Counted from the first letter of the stretch, positions 36,883 through 44,642 are shown. The stretch is DNA of 64,000 bases from Photobacterium sp. TY1-4 (GCF_025398175.1 NZ_CP099734.1:1674001-1738000); one strand, 5' to 3'. Numbers and translations are program-made. The notes: generated from the letters alone by a model not told the origin.

Positions 36883-37012
36883 GCCGTACCTGTCTGCCAC
36901 TTACTGTTGAGTATACTTATTGTCCTTCCAGAGTTTTAAAAACTGTTTAGAGAAGGGCCATTTTGATAAGCGCTAATAGTCTACTTATGATTGTATCATA
37001 TGTTTCTGATGA

Positions 37013-37029
37013 GGGTATTCAAAATACCC
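37013..37029 (+). terminator. short hairpin between nfi unit and IS3 remnant
   Basis: GGGTATT (37013-37019) and AATACCC (37023-37029) form a seven-base stem with loop CAA, followed by GATTTCTT. A weak candidate terminator for plus-strand transcription coming from the left; it may instead belong to the edge of the insertion element. Confidence 0.3.
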
Positions 37030-37121
37030 GATTTCTTACCAAGTTTGGTGGTAATCCCCCAGAATAATAACAGCAGCAAAAAGTAGAATTTTCTCGTAAC
37101 CTAAACGAAAGGAGATTCTGC

Positions 37122-37917
37122 ATGAAAAAATCACGGTACACGGACAGTCAGATCCTAGCGATCTTAAAACAGGCAGAAGCAGGTACACCTGTGCCAGAAC
37201 TCTGCCGCGAACATGGCATGAGTAGTGCAACTTTCTATAAGTGGCGCGCCAAATACGGCGGTATGGACAGGGTGAGATTACGTATGTTCAATTTTCGAAC
37301 AGCTGTGATTTCCCTCGGGCTGGTTGAGTAATTATTAGACACCTCATGCATATCACACCTGTGTTAGATGGTTGAAAATTACTCTTTTTGTAGATCCCAA
37401 CATGCCTTTCATGTGGTAATTTTACAATTTGTTAACTCGCGCTCTCACCCTGGTGGTATGGATGCCTCTCTCATGGCGCGGCTGAAAGAATTGGAAGATG
37501 AAAACCGTCGTTTGAAGAAGATGTATGCCGAGGAGCGCCTCAAGGCTGAAGTCATCAAAGACGCCATGGAAAAAAGTGGTAAAGCCCTGTGAGCGGCGCT
37601 TGCTTGCTCAGCATTCGGTGGCGCGATTTTCAATTAGCATTCGCAAGGCTTGCCGGTGGTTCGGCATCAGCGAAACGTTATCAGCCTAAGATGGCAACGG
37701 AAAATGATGAGATAGCTCAGTGGCTTGTCACGCTCACTTCTGAGCAAAGTGACTGGGGCTTCGGGCTATGTTTTGATTATTTGCGCAATGTTAAAGGCTT
37801 CCCGTGGAATCATAGCGGGTTTACCGTATCTATTGTGAGTTGGCACTGAACCTGCGGATACGTCCCCGGAGAAGGCTCAACCGAAACAAGCCGGAGCCAT
37901 TTAAAAGAGATAACCTG
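37122..37917 (+). mobile_element. degenerate IS3-family element (orfA split, orfB frameshifted and truncated)
   Basis: The left part encodes an IS3 OrfA helix-turn-helix (YTDSQILAILKQAEAGTPVP, then LCREHGMSSATFYKWRAKYGG). It is interrupted at 37268 by a 185-bp MITE-like insert and resumes at 37455 with MDASLMARLKELEDENRRLK. The OrfB part (37585 to about 37917) shows GISET, RYQPKMATENDEIAQWL, WGFGLCFDYLRNVKG and ELALNLRIRPRRRLNRNKPE in different frames, so it carries at least two frameshifts. It ends abruptly before the catalytic DDE core, where an unrelated gene fragment begins. No complete terminal repeats are identified. The element is dead. Confidence 0.75.
37268..37452. mobile_element. 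MITE-like 185-bp insert with 10-bp terminal inverted repeats
   Basis: The insert begins CAGGGTGAGA (37268-37277) and ends TCTCACCCTG (37443-37452), perfect inverted repeats. It is flanked by GCGGTATGGA (37258-37267) and GTGGTATGGA (37453-37462), a 10-bp target duplication with one difference. It encodes no protein and contains an internal AAAATTAC/GTAATTTT stem. Removing insert plus one flank restores the OrfA reading frame, which proves insertion into the IS3 gene. Confidence 0.75.
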
Positions 37918-38280
37918 ATGAATATTTTTACGCTAGATGGGAAAAAAGTTTTTGACGGTAGTGAAGTTGAATTTGAAAAAAGATTCCTCTTTATATAGTT
38001 TAATAATCATAAATATGATTTTCCGGCGAAAGAGCTGAAGCCTATTTCTGAATTGATTAATTTTTCACAATGTGTTAGACCAAATGAAATTTCACTAATA
38101 CTAGGATTTAAAATATCGTCGTTAGGAAATATGAACGTTTTTCATGGCAGAAAAAAAGGATTGAAATTATACTTCTATGTTAGTCAAACGGATACTAGAC
38201 CATTGTTGATGATATTTTCCCTGGGCGAATATCAATTAGGAAGGGTGATGTGCTTTTTCGAGTCTGCAATAGAGATTTAA
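37918..38280 (+). pseudogene. broken small gene, possible orphan immunity gene
   Basis: An ATG at 37918 opens a frame that reads for 26 codons to an in-frame TAG (37996-37998), then continues in the same frame without other stops to TAA at 38278-38280. Read through, it gives a product of about 120 residues. The protein is AT-rich coded, hydrophobic/aromatic in its second half (LKLYFYVSQTDTRPLLMIFS) and of no family I recognise. Its place between the active rhs pair and a displaced rhs 3' fragment is where older immunity genes commonly remain. The TAG may be a nonsense mutation or, less likely, a sequencing error. Confidence 0.5.
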
Positions 38281-38483
38281 TGTGAAGTAGTCAACGATAA
38301 TCGGCCAAAATTTGATAAGTAAGCCAGAATCTTCGCGGGCTTGTTCGGAGTCAATCTGTCATTGTAATGCTCAGCTTGATCTGGTTGTAATAATCGATCA
38401 GATAACCTGATATCGAGTGTTTTTGAAGTTCTGGTCGCCATGGGCACCATATACAAATCGCTTCGGGCTATATTAGACTTCAT
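38277..38483 (-). pseudogene. possible decayed C-terminal fragment of an IS3 OrfB transposase
   Basis: The minus strand shows GYLIDYYNQ in one frame and, after an apparent frameshift, HYNDRLTPNKPAK in the next. This resembles the YxxxYNxxRPHxYNxGLTPxxAE end of IS3-family OrfB proteins. Its orientation is opposite to the IS3 piece at 37122, so it is either a second element or an inverted half. Evidence is only this short motif. Confidence 0.35.
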
Positions 38484-38571
38484 CGCTTTGAACGTAAGCG
38501 GGTATTTCTACCCGCCTGGTGGTTAATGGGCTCTTTGCTATAGGGCAGAAGATCGCTGACATTTTGGCTGA

Positions 38572-39081
38572 GTGAAAGCGTATGTTTACTTGCGTGCAGG
38601 TGTTGTTACCCAATTGAGTGAATATCATCAGGCTAAGCCAGAAAGCGTATTAACCTAATAATTGTTCAACGATCTAAACCAGCTGGTGAGTGTCAAGACG
38701 GGCGGTAAATACTGCCAGTTTCTATACGATGCCTTGGGCCGCCGCAGCGCCAAGATCAGCGAAGAGGGCCGAATCGACTTTCTGTGGGATGGCAATCAAC
38801 TGATCGGAGAGTACCGCAATGGCGACTTTACCTGGTACCTCTATGAGCCGGGAACGTTCAATCTGATTGCGATGTGCCGCCAAGGGCAGGTGTACAGCTA
38901 CCACCTGGATCATTTGGGTACCCCGCTGAGCTTAACTGACCCGCAAGGTCGGGTGGTGTGGCAGGCGGAATATCAGGTGAACGGTGATGCCAATGTCATC
39001 ATTGATGACATTCCGAACCCCCACCGCTTTCAGGGCCAGTACCATGATCAGGAAACCGGGCTGCACTACCGACCGAGGTGA
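38572..39081 (+). pseudogene. displaced rhs 3' core fragment with internal deletion
   Basis: The DNA at 38572-38655 closely matches the active rhs gene around 32492-32576. From 38664 to about 39069 it is nearly identical to rhs 33627-34032, ending in the HLDHLGTPLSLTD to ETGLHY region. The two pieces are joined directly, so about 1 kb of core is missing, and stop codons separate them. The fragment stops just before the DPxGL/toxin junction and runs into unrelated sequence ending TGA at 39081. It is the scar of an older rhs tip, useful as a recombination donor. It marks the right end of the island, immediately before the tetR stop codon. Confidence 0.85.
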
Positions 39082-39091
39082 GCGGGCTGGT

Positions 39092-39724
39092 CTAACTGAC
39101 CAGCTCGTTCAACAGATCCTGGTGGGTGTAAAAAGGCGACTGGGCTGACTCGGTCAGGTAGGGTTCGACCATCGAAATCAATCGTAACACGCCGGCGCGG
39201 ATCAGGTCATTTTCACTGTATTTGTCGTCCAGCAGGGTTTGATAATTGAGCCAGTTGAGGCTGACCAGCAGCAGGTTATCCGCCAGTAGCGGTAAGCTGG
39301 CTTGATCACATTTGAGTTTGCCCAAACTGATCAAATGCGCCAGCATATCTTTGCTGAGCTGACGGAGTTTGAGGATCAAGGCACGGATCTTTCGCTTGAT
39401 CTGCGGACTCTGGCTATTGAGCGTCTCTAAATTTCTGAACAAGAACCGATAATGGGTAAACAACGCCATAATGGTATGCATGAACGGCCAGTAGTCGTTG
39501 AAATCTTTGACCTGCTTCGGGTACTCGTTGCTCAAGGTTGTCACGGAGTTTTGCAGCTCCGCGACCAGCGTAGCGATAATTTCATCTTTACCGCGGAAAT
39601 GGTAATACAGGTTGCCCGGACTGATCCCCATTTCCGTTGCAATGATCAAGGTGCTGACCTGAGCGATACCGTCACGGTTAAAGAGTTCAAGGCTGACTGC
39701 TAAAATCCTGTCACGGGTTTTCAT
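39092..39724 (-). CDS. TetR/AcrR family transcriptional regulator
   Basis: A 210-residue regulator: an N-terminal TetR helix-turn-helix (TRDRILAVSLELFNRDGI, then STLIIATEMGISPGNLYYHF and RGKDEII) and a helical ligand-binding C-terminal domain. Effector and targets are unknown. It follows the DUF2505 gene in the same direction with about 40 bases between, so the pair is probably one transcript. The shared upstream region has a FadR-like box, hinting at a lipid-related context. Its stop codon is only eleven bases from the rhs remnant, so the T6SS island edge lies exactly at the gene's 3' end. Confidence 0.85.
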   Translation of the reverse strand: MKTRDRILAVSLELFNRDGIAQVSTLIIATEMGISPGNLYYHFRGKDEIIATLVAELQNSVTTLSNEYPKQVKDFNDYWPFMHTIMALFTHYRFLFRNLETLNSQSPQIKRKIRALILKLRQLSKDMLAHLISLGKLKCDQASLPLLADNLLLVSLNWLNYQTLLDDKYSENDLIRAGVLRLISMVEPYLTESAQSPFYTHQDLLNELVS

Positions 39725-39763
39725 AAGAACTTCCTTGTGTTGAAACCGGTTTTCGCTAAGCGA

Positions 39764-40279
39764 CTATTCCTCAGTCTCTAATTGCGGTAGTTTGTCACAT
39801 AAAAACTGATACTCGCTTTGCATCTGTTGCTTGATGTCGTCGCAAATGAAGGAGACCAGTGTGCTGCCCACCAAAGGCACGGCAGAGGTTACGGTCATGC
39901 TGACATCGTTACGCGTGGATATTCCTGGCGTATCTCCCGGTTCGCTCAACAACATTCGGCCGCTGACGGACGCCGGAACGCCAATTAACTCGACTTCGAT
40001 ATCGCACAACAGCTGTTCGTTTTCCTGCCAATGCCAGCTTTCTGTCTGACGCACCGTGTTAAAGCTGCCGAGAAAGCGTTTGAGCACACCCGGGACGTTT
40101 GCCGGCACTTCTCGTTGGGTTTCAATGGAAAAGCCGTCTTCGGTTTCTTCGATTTTCAGGACCTGGATATTCCTGGCGCCCAGTTGCTGATACTTTTCCA
40201 GGATCAATGCTTCTTCACTGAAATAGCGGAGCAGGGTATCCAGATCTTCCTTGTACTCATGAATGGTGGTGACTTGCAT
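39764..40279 (-). CDS. DUF2505 family protein
   Basis: A 171-residue protein with the DUF2505 (SRPBCC-like) pattern: an N-terminal YKEDLDTLLRYFSEEALILEK-type segment, a beta-rich middle including RFLGSFNTVRQTESW, and the C-terminal helix FICDDIKQQMQSEYQFL. It is a single small soluble domain with a potential hydrophobic pocket; no function is established for the family. It probably forms a two-gene unit with the downstream TetR regulator. The start at 40279 is followed by the usual family N-terminus. Confidence 0.75.
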   Translation of the reverse strand: MQVTTIHEYKEDLDTLLRYFSEEALILEKYQQLGARNIQVLKIEETEDGFSIETQREVPANVPGVLKRFLGSFNTVRQTESWHWQENEQLLCDIEVELIGVPASVSGRMLLSEPGDTPGISTRNDVSMTVTSAVPLVGSTLVSFICDDIKQQMQSEYQFLCDKLPQLETEE

Positions 40280-40343
40280 AACGTTTCCTTCCGTTTTCCG
40301 ATTTTATGTCTCACCAGACCATACCGGTGATGCGATTGCTATA

Positions 40344-40360
40344 ATCTGGTCGGATGACTT
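40344..40360 (+). promoter_or_regulatory. FadR-like operator upstream of the DUF2505-tetR unit
   Basis: The 17-mer ATCTGGTCGGATGACTT matches the FadR consensus core CTGGTCnGA and its outer A and TT positions. It lies 65 bases upstream of the DUF2505 start, at promoter distance. FadR controls fatty acid degradation and synthesis genes in Vibrio and enterics. The match was judged by eye against a remembered consensus. Confidence 0.4.
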
Positions 40361-40900
40361 AGTTTCAGTGTGCATCCGGAAGCACAAAACACAAACATCA
40401 GCCCTTTGAAATCAGGGCTGGATCAATATTCCATGTGGGTATTTTGACGATTTAGAGTAACTGTTCACAAAAGCCTGGCAGGATTTATGAAACGTACATG
40501 TGTTGTTACGTCTAAAGCAAAGTTTCACCGGAGAAGAAGACGAGCGGCAACTCATGGCTTTGATGTTATAGTTTGTTTTGATTGTAAAATTTACAGTTTC
40601 CATCGTTCATTGTTTGAATTGATGGATTTCTTCCGCGAGTGGTCTGTCGTACTCAATCGAAAATGCTATCAAAAAAGGGGTGGCAGAGTGTCGAGGGGGG
40701 CTGTGTTGCGGGGGTACGGCCACGGTAAGTGCCGTGTGAAATACCCGTAACACTGGTGGATGGCTGGTATTCTTTTAATACCTAATGCACTATAACTTTA
40801 TATTTGATACACCATATTCGACCAATGTCGTATACAATTAACTTATAACACTATGAAAACAATGCTATAAATAGCTTATCCAGACAAAGAGGGCGGATTT
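40361..40900. other. non-coding region upstream of cobB
   Basis: About 540 bases with no credible gene. It contains a CAGCCCT/AGGGCTG hairpin (40399-40420), a G-rich stretch with three G-runs (40677-40714), a CACGG/CCGTG small stem just after it, and an AT-rich segment (40780-40880) that should hold the cobB promoter. A rightward ORF at 40487-40750 has an implausibly Arg/Lys-rich composition and I do not call it. Confidence 0.4.
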
Positions 40901-41617
40901 ATGCTTTTCCCATATCGAAACATTGTTGTATTGACCGGCGCGGGGATCTCCGCGGAATCGGGCATCCGGACCTTCCGGGATCAGGATGGGCTATGGGAAA
41001 GTCATCATATAGAAGACGTCGCCACGCCGGAAGGTTATCGCCGAAATCCTGCGCTGGTTCAGGATTTTTATAATCAGCGCCGTCAGCAACTGCTCAGTGA
41101 GACGGTGGCACCGAATGCGGCGCACCTGGCGCTGGCGAAACTGGAGCAAGAACTCGAAGGCAAAGTGACTATTGTCACGCAAAATATTGATAACCTGCAT
41201 GAAGCCGCCGGTACCCAAAATATTATCCACATGCATGGTGAGCTGCTGAAAGCCCAATGCAGCCAAACAGGCCAAACCGTGAACTGGCAAGGTGATATTT
41301 CCCTTGATGATCATTGCCACTGTTGTCAGATGCCGGCGCCGATGCGTCCAAATGTGGTGTGGTTTGGAGAAATGCCGATTGGCATGGATCGTATTCATGA
41401 TGCGCTGGTGGCAGCGGACTTGTTTATCTCAATCGGTACTTCCGGCGCGGTTTACCCGGCGGCCGGATTCGTCCATGAAGCCGCGATGCACGGTGCTCAT
41501 ACCATCGAGTTAAATCTGGAACCAAGCGAAGTGGAAGATGAGTTTGCCGAGAAACGCTATGGCCCGGCTTCGGTGCTGGTACCGGAATTGGTCGACGAGC
41601 TGCTCGCCTGCAAATAA
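40901..41617 (+). CDS. cobB: NAD-dependent protein deacylase, sirtuin CobB
   Basis: A 238-residue Sir2-family enzyme with the NAD-binding [15 protein letters not shown] motif (13-27), TQNIDNLHE, the catalytic His112 in HMHGEL, and the Vibrio/E. coli-type [20 protein letters not shown] zinc-site region; the first Cys pair is incomplete, as in E. coli CobB. It removes acetyl and succinyl groups from lysines using NAD. The start follows a GAGGGCGG site. Stand-alone gene ended by a hairpin. Confidence 0.95.
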   Translation: MLFPYRNIVVLTGAGISAESGIRTFRDQDGLWESHHIEDVATPEGYRRNPALVQDFYNQRRQQLLSETVAPNAAHLALAKLEQELEGKVTIVTQNIDNLHEAAGTQNIIHMHGELLKAQCSQTGQTVNWQGDISLDDHCHCCQMPAPMRPNVVWFGEMPIGMDRIHDALVAADLFISIGTSGAVYPAAGFVHEAAMHGAHTIELNLEPSEVEDEFAEKRYGPASVLVPELVDELLACK

Positions 41618-41639
41618 TATCTGGTGTATCGCCGCATGA

Positions 41640-41664
41640 AATCGCCCGCTATTAGCGGGCGATT
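41640..41664. terminator. hairpin between cobB and the PACE efflux gene
   Basis: AATCGCCCGCT (41640-41650) and AGCGGGCGATT (41654-41664) form an 11-bp GC-rich stem with a three-base loop between two convergent genes. T-tracts are poor on both sides, but position and stability suggest a shared terminator. Confidence 0.6.
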
Positions 41665-41669
41665 GTCGT

Positions 41670-42242
41670 TCAGGAGCTGACACAAGTGGATTTGATGAGC
41701 CATTTGGCGCGGGTGAGATCGTAGAGCCAGTTGAACACCATGGCGTAAACCAGAAAGAAGACCACCACACCCAGATCCAGGATCAAGACGGTCCAGAAGT
41801 CCAATTGCAACGCCCACATGAGCAAAGGCACCGTGACCACCAGTAAACCCAGTTCAAACCCGAGTGCATGACCTGCTCTCATGAGCCATGTTCGAGTGAT
41901 GCGCTGGTGACCGAAAATCTGATCAAACATCAGGTTATAGAGGTAGTTCCACACCATTGCCATCAAAGAGAGGAGCAGCCCAATCCCACCGACCAGTGTT
42001 GGATCATGACTGGTAAACAGGCTGGCGCCCAGCATCATTATGAGCAGTGCAAAACACTCAAACAGCAGTGAGTGGAGGAGCCGTTCTTTGATGGACATCG
42101 CTCTTTCGGAAGAGGCTGCTTTCCCAGTTGAGATAGGTTTTTTGATAGCAATAGCTTTTTGGGTCGAAATAGCTTTCCCGGTTGGCCGGGTTTTTTCGAG
42201 AATCATCGCATTTTCGATTGATCTGGTTTTTTCGGCTGACAT
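41670..42242 (-). CDS. PACE-family efflux protein with repetitive N-terminal extension
   Basis: A 190-residue inner-membrane protein. From residue 47 (MSIKERLLHSLLFECFALL) it is a typical PACE/AceI-type transporter: two tandem bacterial transmembrane pair domains, four helices, with the conserved Glu in the first helix and WNYLYNLMFDQIFG / FNWLYDLTRAK at the end of each pair. Relatives export chlorhexidine, proflavine or polyamines by proton antiport. The first 46 residues are an unusual extension of six-residue repeats encoded by an 18-bp tandem array. The ATG at 42242 has AGGA at good spacing, so the extension is probably made; ATG 42104 is the start that would fit family length. Confidence 0.8.
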   Translation of the reverse strand: MSAEKTRSIENAMILEKTRPTGKAISTQKAIAIKKPISTGKAASSERAMSIKERLLHSLLFECFALLIMMLGASLFTSHDPTLVGGIGLLLSLMAMVWNYLYNLMFDQIFGHQRITRTWLMRAGHALGFELGLLVVTVPLLMWALQLDFWTVLILDLGVVVFFLVYAMVFNWLYDLTRAKWLIKSTCVSS

Positions 42243-42258
42243 CGCTTGTTCCTGGCAT
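42097..42258. repeat. 18-bp tandem repeat inside the 5' end of the PACE gene
   Basis: About nine degenerate units of 18 bases, each with the core ATAGCTTTTTCGG or a close variant, for example 42151-42168 and 42169-42186. On the coding strand each unit gives six residues of the type (T/I)-x-K-A-I-S. Because 18 is divisible by three, changes in copy number keep the reading frame. Confidence 0.75.
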
Positions 42259-42275
42259 TGGCTGAATTGTGAAAC

Positions 42276-42332
42276 CTGATATCAGTCAATTTATCGTTTA
42301 TTCTGATATTATCTAGTTAGTTAATATCAGAA
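42276..42332. promoter_or_regulatory. palindromic CTGATAT sites in the divergent PACE-lysR promoter
   Basis: CTGATATCAG (42276-42285) is a perfect 10-bp palindrome. TTCTGATATT (42301-42310) and AATATCAGAA (42323-42332) form a second inverted repeat with 12 bases between. The shared CTGATAT half-site occurs in the short gap between a LysR gene and its divergent neighbour, where LysR-type proteins normally bind. Confidence 0.6.
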
Positions 42333-42338
42333 TATTTG

Positions 42339-43226
42339 ATGGTTATGTACAGTCTCGATCAGCTACAGATGTTTGTCACCGCCGCCCGGCTGGGTTCATT
42401 TTCGGCCAGCGCTCGCCAGTTAGGTAAGGTGCAGTCCGCGGTGAGCCAGGGGATTTCGAACTTAGAGATTGACCTCAATGTTGCGTTGTTCGACCGTTCG
42501 ACCCGCAAGCCAACCCTGACCCGTGAAGGCAAGCACCTGCTGTCGTTTGCCGAAGCTATCTTGCAGCAGAATAAGGAGCTGGGAAGTGCTGCCCGGGCGC
42601 TCAGTGAACAAGAGGAAAGCGAGATTTGTATCGCGGTGGATGATCATTTGCTGGTTGATGCATTTTTCAGCCTGATGACTGCTTTTTCACAGCGTTTTCC
42701 CTCGACATCGGTGACGACGATTACCGCAGCCAGTGTAGATATCCCGGATTTGATCCGCCATGGTCGCGCGACCCTGGGATTGATGATCAGTGATTTGACG
42801 ATCCCGCGAGATGTCGATATTCGCTATATCGGGAACCTGCGGTGTATTCCGGTTGCCGCACCCGATCATCCGTTGGCTAGGTTGGATACGGTGACGCCGT
42901 CCGATTTAATTCCGCATCGGCAAATCTTAATCAAGGGCGGGAAAGGGATCGCCACGGTGCATCAGCAACCTTTATCGGCCCGCTTCTGGTACGCGGATGA
43001 TCACCGGACAGTAAGAGGGTTTATCGCGCGTGGCCTGGGTTGGACATACTTGCCAGAGCATAGTGCTGACGACATGATTCAGGCAGGTCAAGCCGTGGCG
43101 CTGGCGGTGACGTTTGATCAAAAGGCCTGGACAGTCCCGGTCGAGTGCCTGCAGGGGAAGGGACATCCGCCCGGACCGGCGCTCAAGTGGTTGAATCAGG
43201 CACTGAATACGCTGTTACCGGGGTAA
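42339..43226 (+). CDS. LysR-family transcriptional regulator
   Basis: A protein of about 295 residues with the LysR winged helix at the N-terminus (YSLDQLQMFVTAARLGSFSA, then LGKVQSAVSQGISNLE and LFDRSTRKPTLT) and a periplasmic-binding-protein-like effector domain behind it. It is divergent from the PACE efflux gene, across only about 95 bases containing CTGATAT palindromes. It therefore probably controls that gene, as AceR controls AceI. Starts at TTG 42336, ATG 42339 and ATG 42345 are all possible; no clear ribosome binding site decides between them. Confidence 0.88.
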   Translation: MVMYSLDQLQMFVTAARLGSFSASARQLGKVQSAVSQGISNLEIDLNVALFDRSTRKPTLTREGKHLLSFAEAILQQNKELGSAARALSEQEESEICIAVDDHLLVDAFFSLMTAFSQRFPSTSVTTITAASVDIPDLIRHGRATLGLMISDLTIPRDVDIRYIGNLRCIPVAAPDHPLARLDTVTPSDLIPHRQILIKGGKGIATVHQQPLSARFWYADDHRTVRGFIARGLGWTYLPEHSADDMIQAGQAVALAVTFDQKAWTVPVECLQGKGHPPGPALKWLNQALNTLLPG

Positions 43227-43269
43227 GCTGCGATTGAGTCGACCGGAATGTTACAGGCAGGGGCCGGGC

Positions 43270-43300
43270 ATAAAAAACTCGGGCCTGGGCCCGAGTTTGT
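43270..43300 (-). terminator. rho-independent terminator of the pot operon
   Basis: On the minus strand a 10-bp stem (AAACTCGGGC with GCCCGAGTTT, at 43275-43284 and 43289-43298) is followed by a run of six T. It lies just after the last potD gene and also after the convergent lysR gene. Confidence 0.85.
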
Positions 43301-43322
43301 AATCTGTGAAGCGGTTGGGGGG

Positions 43323-44366
43323 TTACTGACCCGCTTTCAGCTTCTGGAAGTACTCTTCGTACAGCGTATTCGCACTGCCGACATTGTTCTGCCATTCACC
43401 GGCATCCATCACTGCTTGTGGCGGGTAGATGTTGGTGTCGTTGACAAACGAGGCCGGCAGCAGTTTTTTCGCACCTGCAACCGGGGTCGGGTAACCGATT
43501 TCCAGCGCGACTTTCGCAGCGTTGTCCGGACGCAGCAGGAAGTCGATCATCTTATGCGCGGCTTCAACGTTCTTCGCGGCAGCCGGAATCGCCAGGCTGT
43601 CCATCCAGAAGATGGCACCTTCTTTCGGCCAGACAATCTCAACCGGCGCACCTTCCTGACGGGCCATATAAGCAGAGCCGTTCCACAACATACCCAGAGA
43701 CGTTTCACCCGCCATGTACGGGTTGGCCGGGTAATCTGAGTTGAATACCAGCACGTTCGGCATGAGTTTCTTCAGCTCTTCATAGGCAGCTTTGATCTCT
43801 TCCGGCTTGGTGGTATTGGCTGAGTAGCCCAGTTTGCGCAGCGCAATGTGGAAGAACTCACGGGCATCATCCATCATCATCAGCTGGCCTTCCCATTTCG
43901 GATCCCACAGGTCCGCCCAACTACTGATTTCAGCTTTATTCATCATATCCGTGTTGACGCCAATCCCGGTTGCGCCCCAGATGTACGGAATCGAATAGTC
44001 GTTGTTTGGATCGAACGGCTTGCGCATGAAGTTCGCATCCAGCTGTTCAAAATTGGACAGCTTAGATTGATCGATTTTCTTCAGCATGCCTTCGTCACGC
44101 ATTTTGGACACGTAGTAGGTGGAAGGGACCACCAGGTCGTAGCCTTCACCATGCGTCTTCAGCTTGGCATACATGGTCTCATTGGACTCATATGTTGAGT
44201 AGATCACTTTAATGCCAGTTTCTTTCGTAAACTGTTCCAGTACCTCGGCTGGGATATATTCAGACCAGTTGTAGAAATACAGCTCGTCGTCCGCCGCTGT
44301 GGCCATGCCGGAAAACATAGCCATCGCGCAGACGCTGCCGGTCATTAAAGAAGACCATTTGTTCAT
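43323..44366 (-). CDS. potD: spermidine/putrescine-binding protein PotD (distal copy)
   Basis: A 347-residue periplasmic binding protein from ATG 44366, nine bases after GGAG; a TTG at 44381 only extends it. A Sec signal peptide ends near ATAAD. The PotD/PotF pattern follows: LYFYNWSEYIP at the mature N-terminus, YESNETMYAKL, YDLVVPSTYYVSKM, and WPKEGAIFWMDSLAIP, which lines the polyamine site. It captures polyamines for the PotABC transporter. It is very similar to the gene just upstream, as with the tandem potD genes of Vibrio. A 300-base gap with a hairpin precedes it, so it may have its own promoter. Confidence 0.92.
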   Translation of the reverse strand: MNKWSSLMTGSVCAMAMFSGMATAADDELYFYNWSEYIPAEVLEQFTKETGIKVIYSTYESNETMYAKLKTHGEGYDLVVPSTYYVSKMRDEGMLKKIDQSKLSNFEQLDANFMRKPFDPNNDYSIPYIWGATGIGVNTDMMNKAEISSWADLWDPKWEGQLMMMDDAREFFHIALRKLGYSANTTKPEEIKAAYEELKKLMPNVLVFNSDYPANPYMAGETSLGMLWNGSAYMARQEGAPVEIVWPKEGAIFWMDSLAIPAAAKNVEAAHKMIDFLLRPDNAAKVALEIGYPTPVAGAKKLLPASFVNDTNIYPPQAVMDAGEWQNNVGSANTLYEEYFQKLKAGQ

Positions 44367-44642
44367 TGTTATATGCTCCAATTTAACAGGAATTCTGAGA
44401 GTATTCTCAGGCGAGGGTTCTTGCAGCTTAAAGTGCCGAAGAACGCGCTGTCGCCTTCCCTCATTTCGTTGCCATTGTGGGGAGGCTCCCGGGCAATGAC
44501 GTTAACATACTGAGTTATCAGGTGGAATATTATAGCAGAAGTGGGCCAAAGCGCAGGCGGTGAATTGTTTCAGGGGGCGTTGTCTGTCGGCAATCTGAGC
44601 AGAATGGTCACAATTGCGAAGCAATCGGAGGCGGGACGGGCG

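Noticed and set aside
40677..40714. G-quadruplex candidate
   Set aside because: Only three long G-runs with loops of 14 and 9 bases; this does not meet the usual four-run pattern.
40487..40750. Rightward 87-codon frame upstream of cobB
   Set aside because: Very Arg/Lys-rich with an irregular codon pattern, and it runs through a G-rich, probably non-coding segment.
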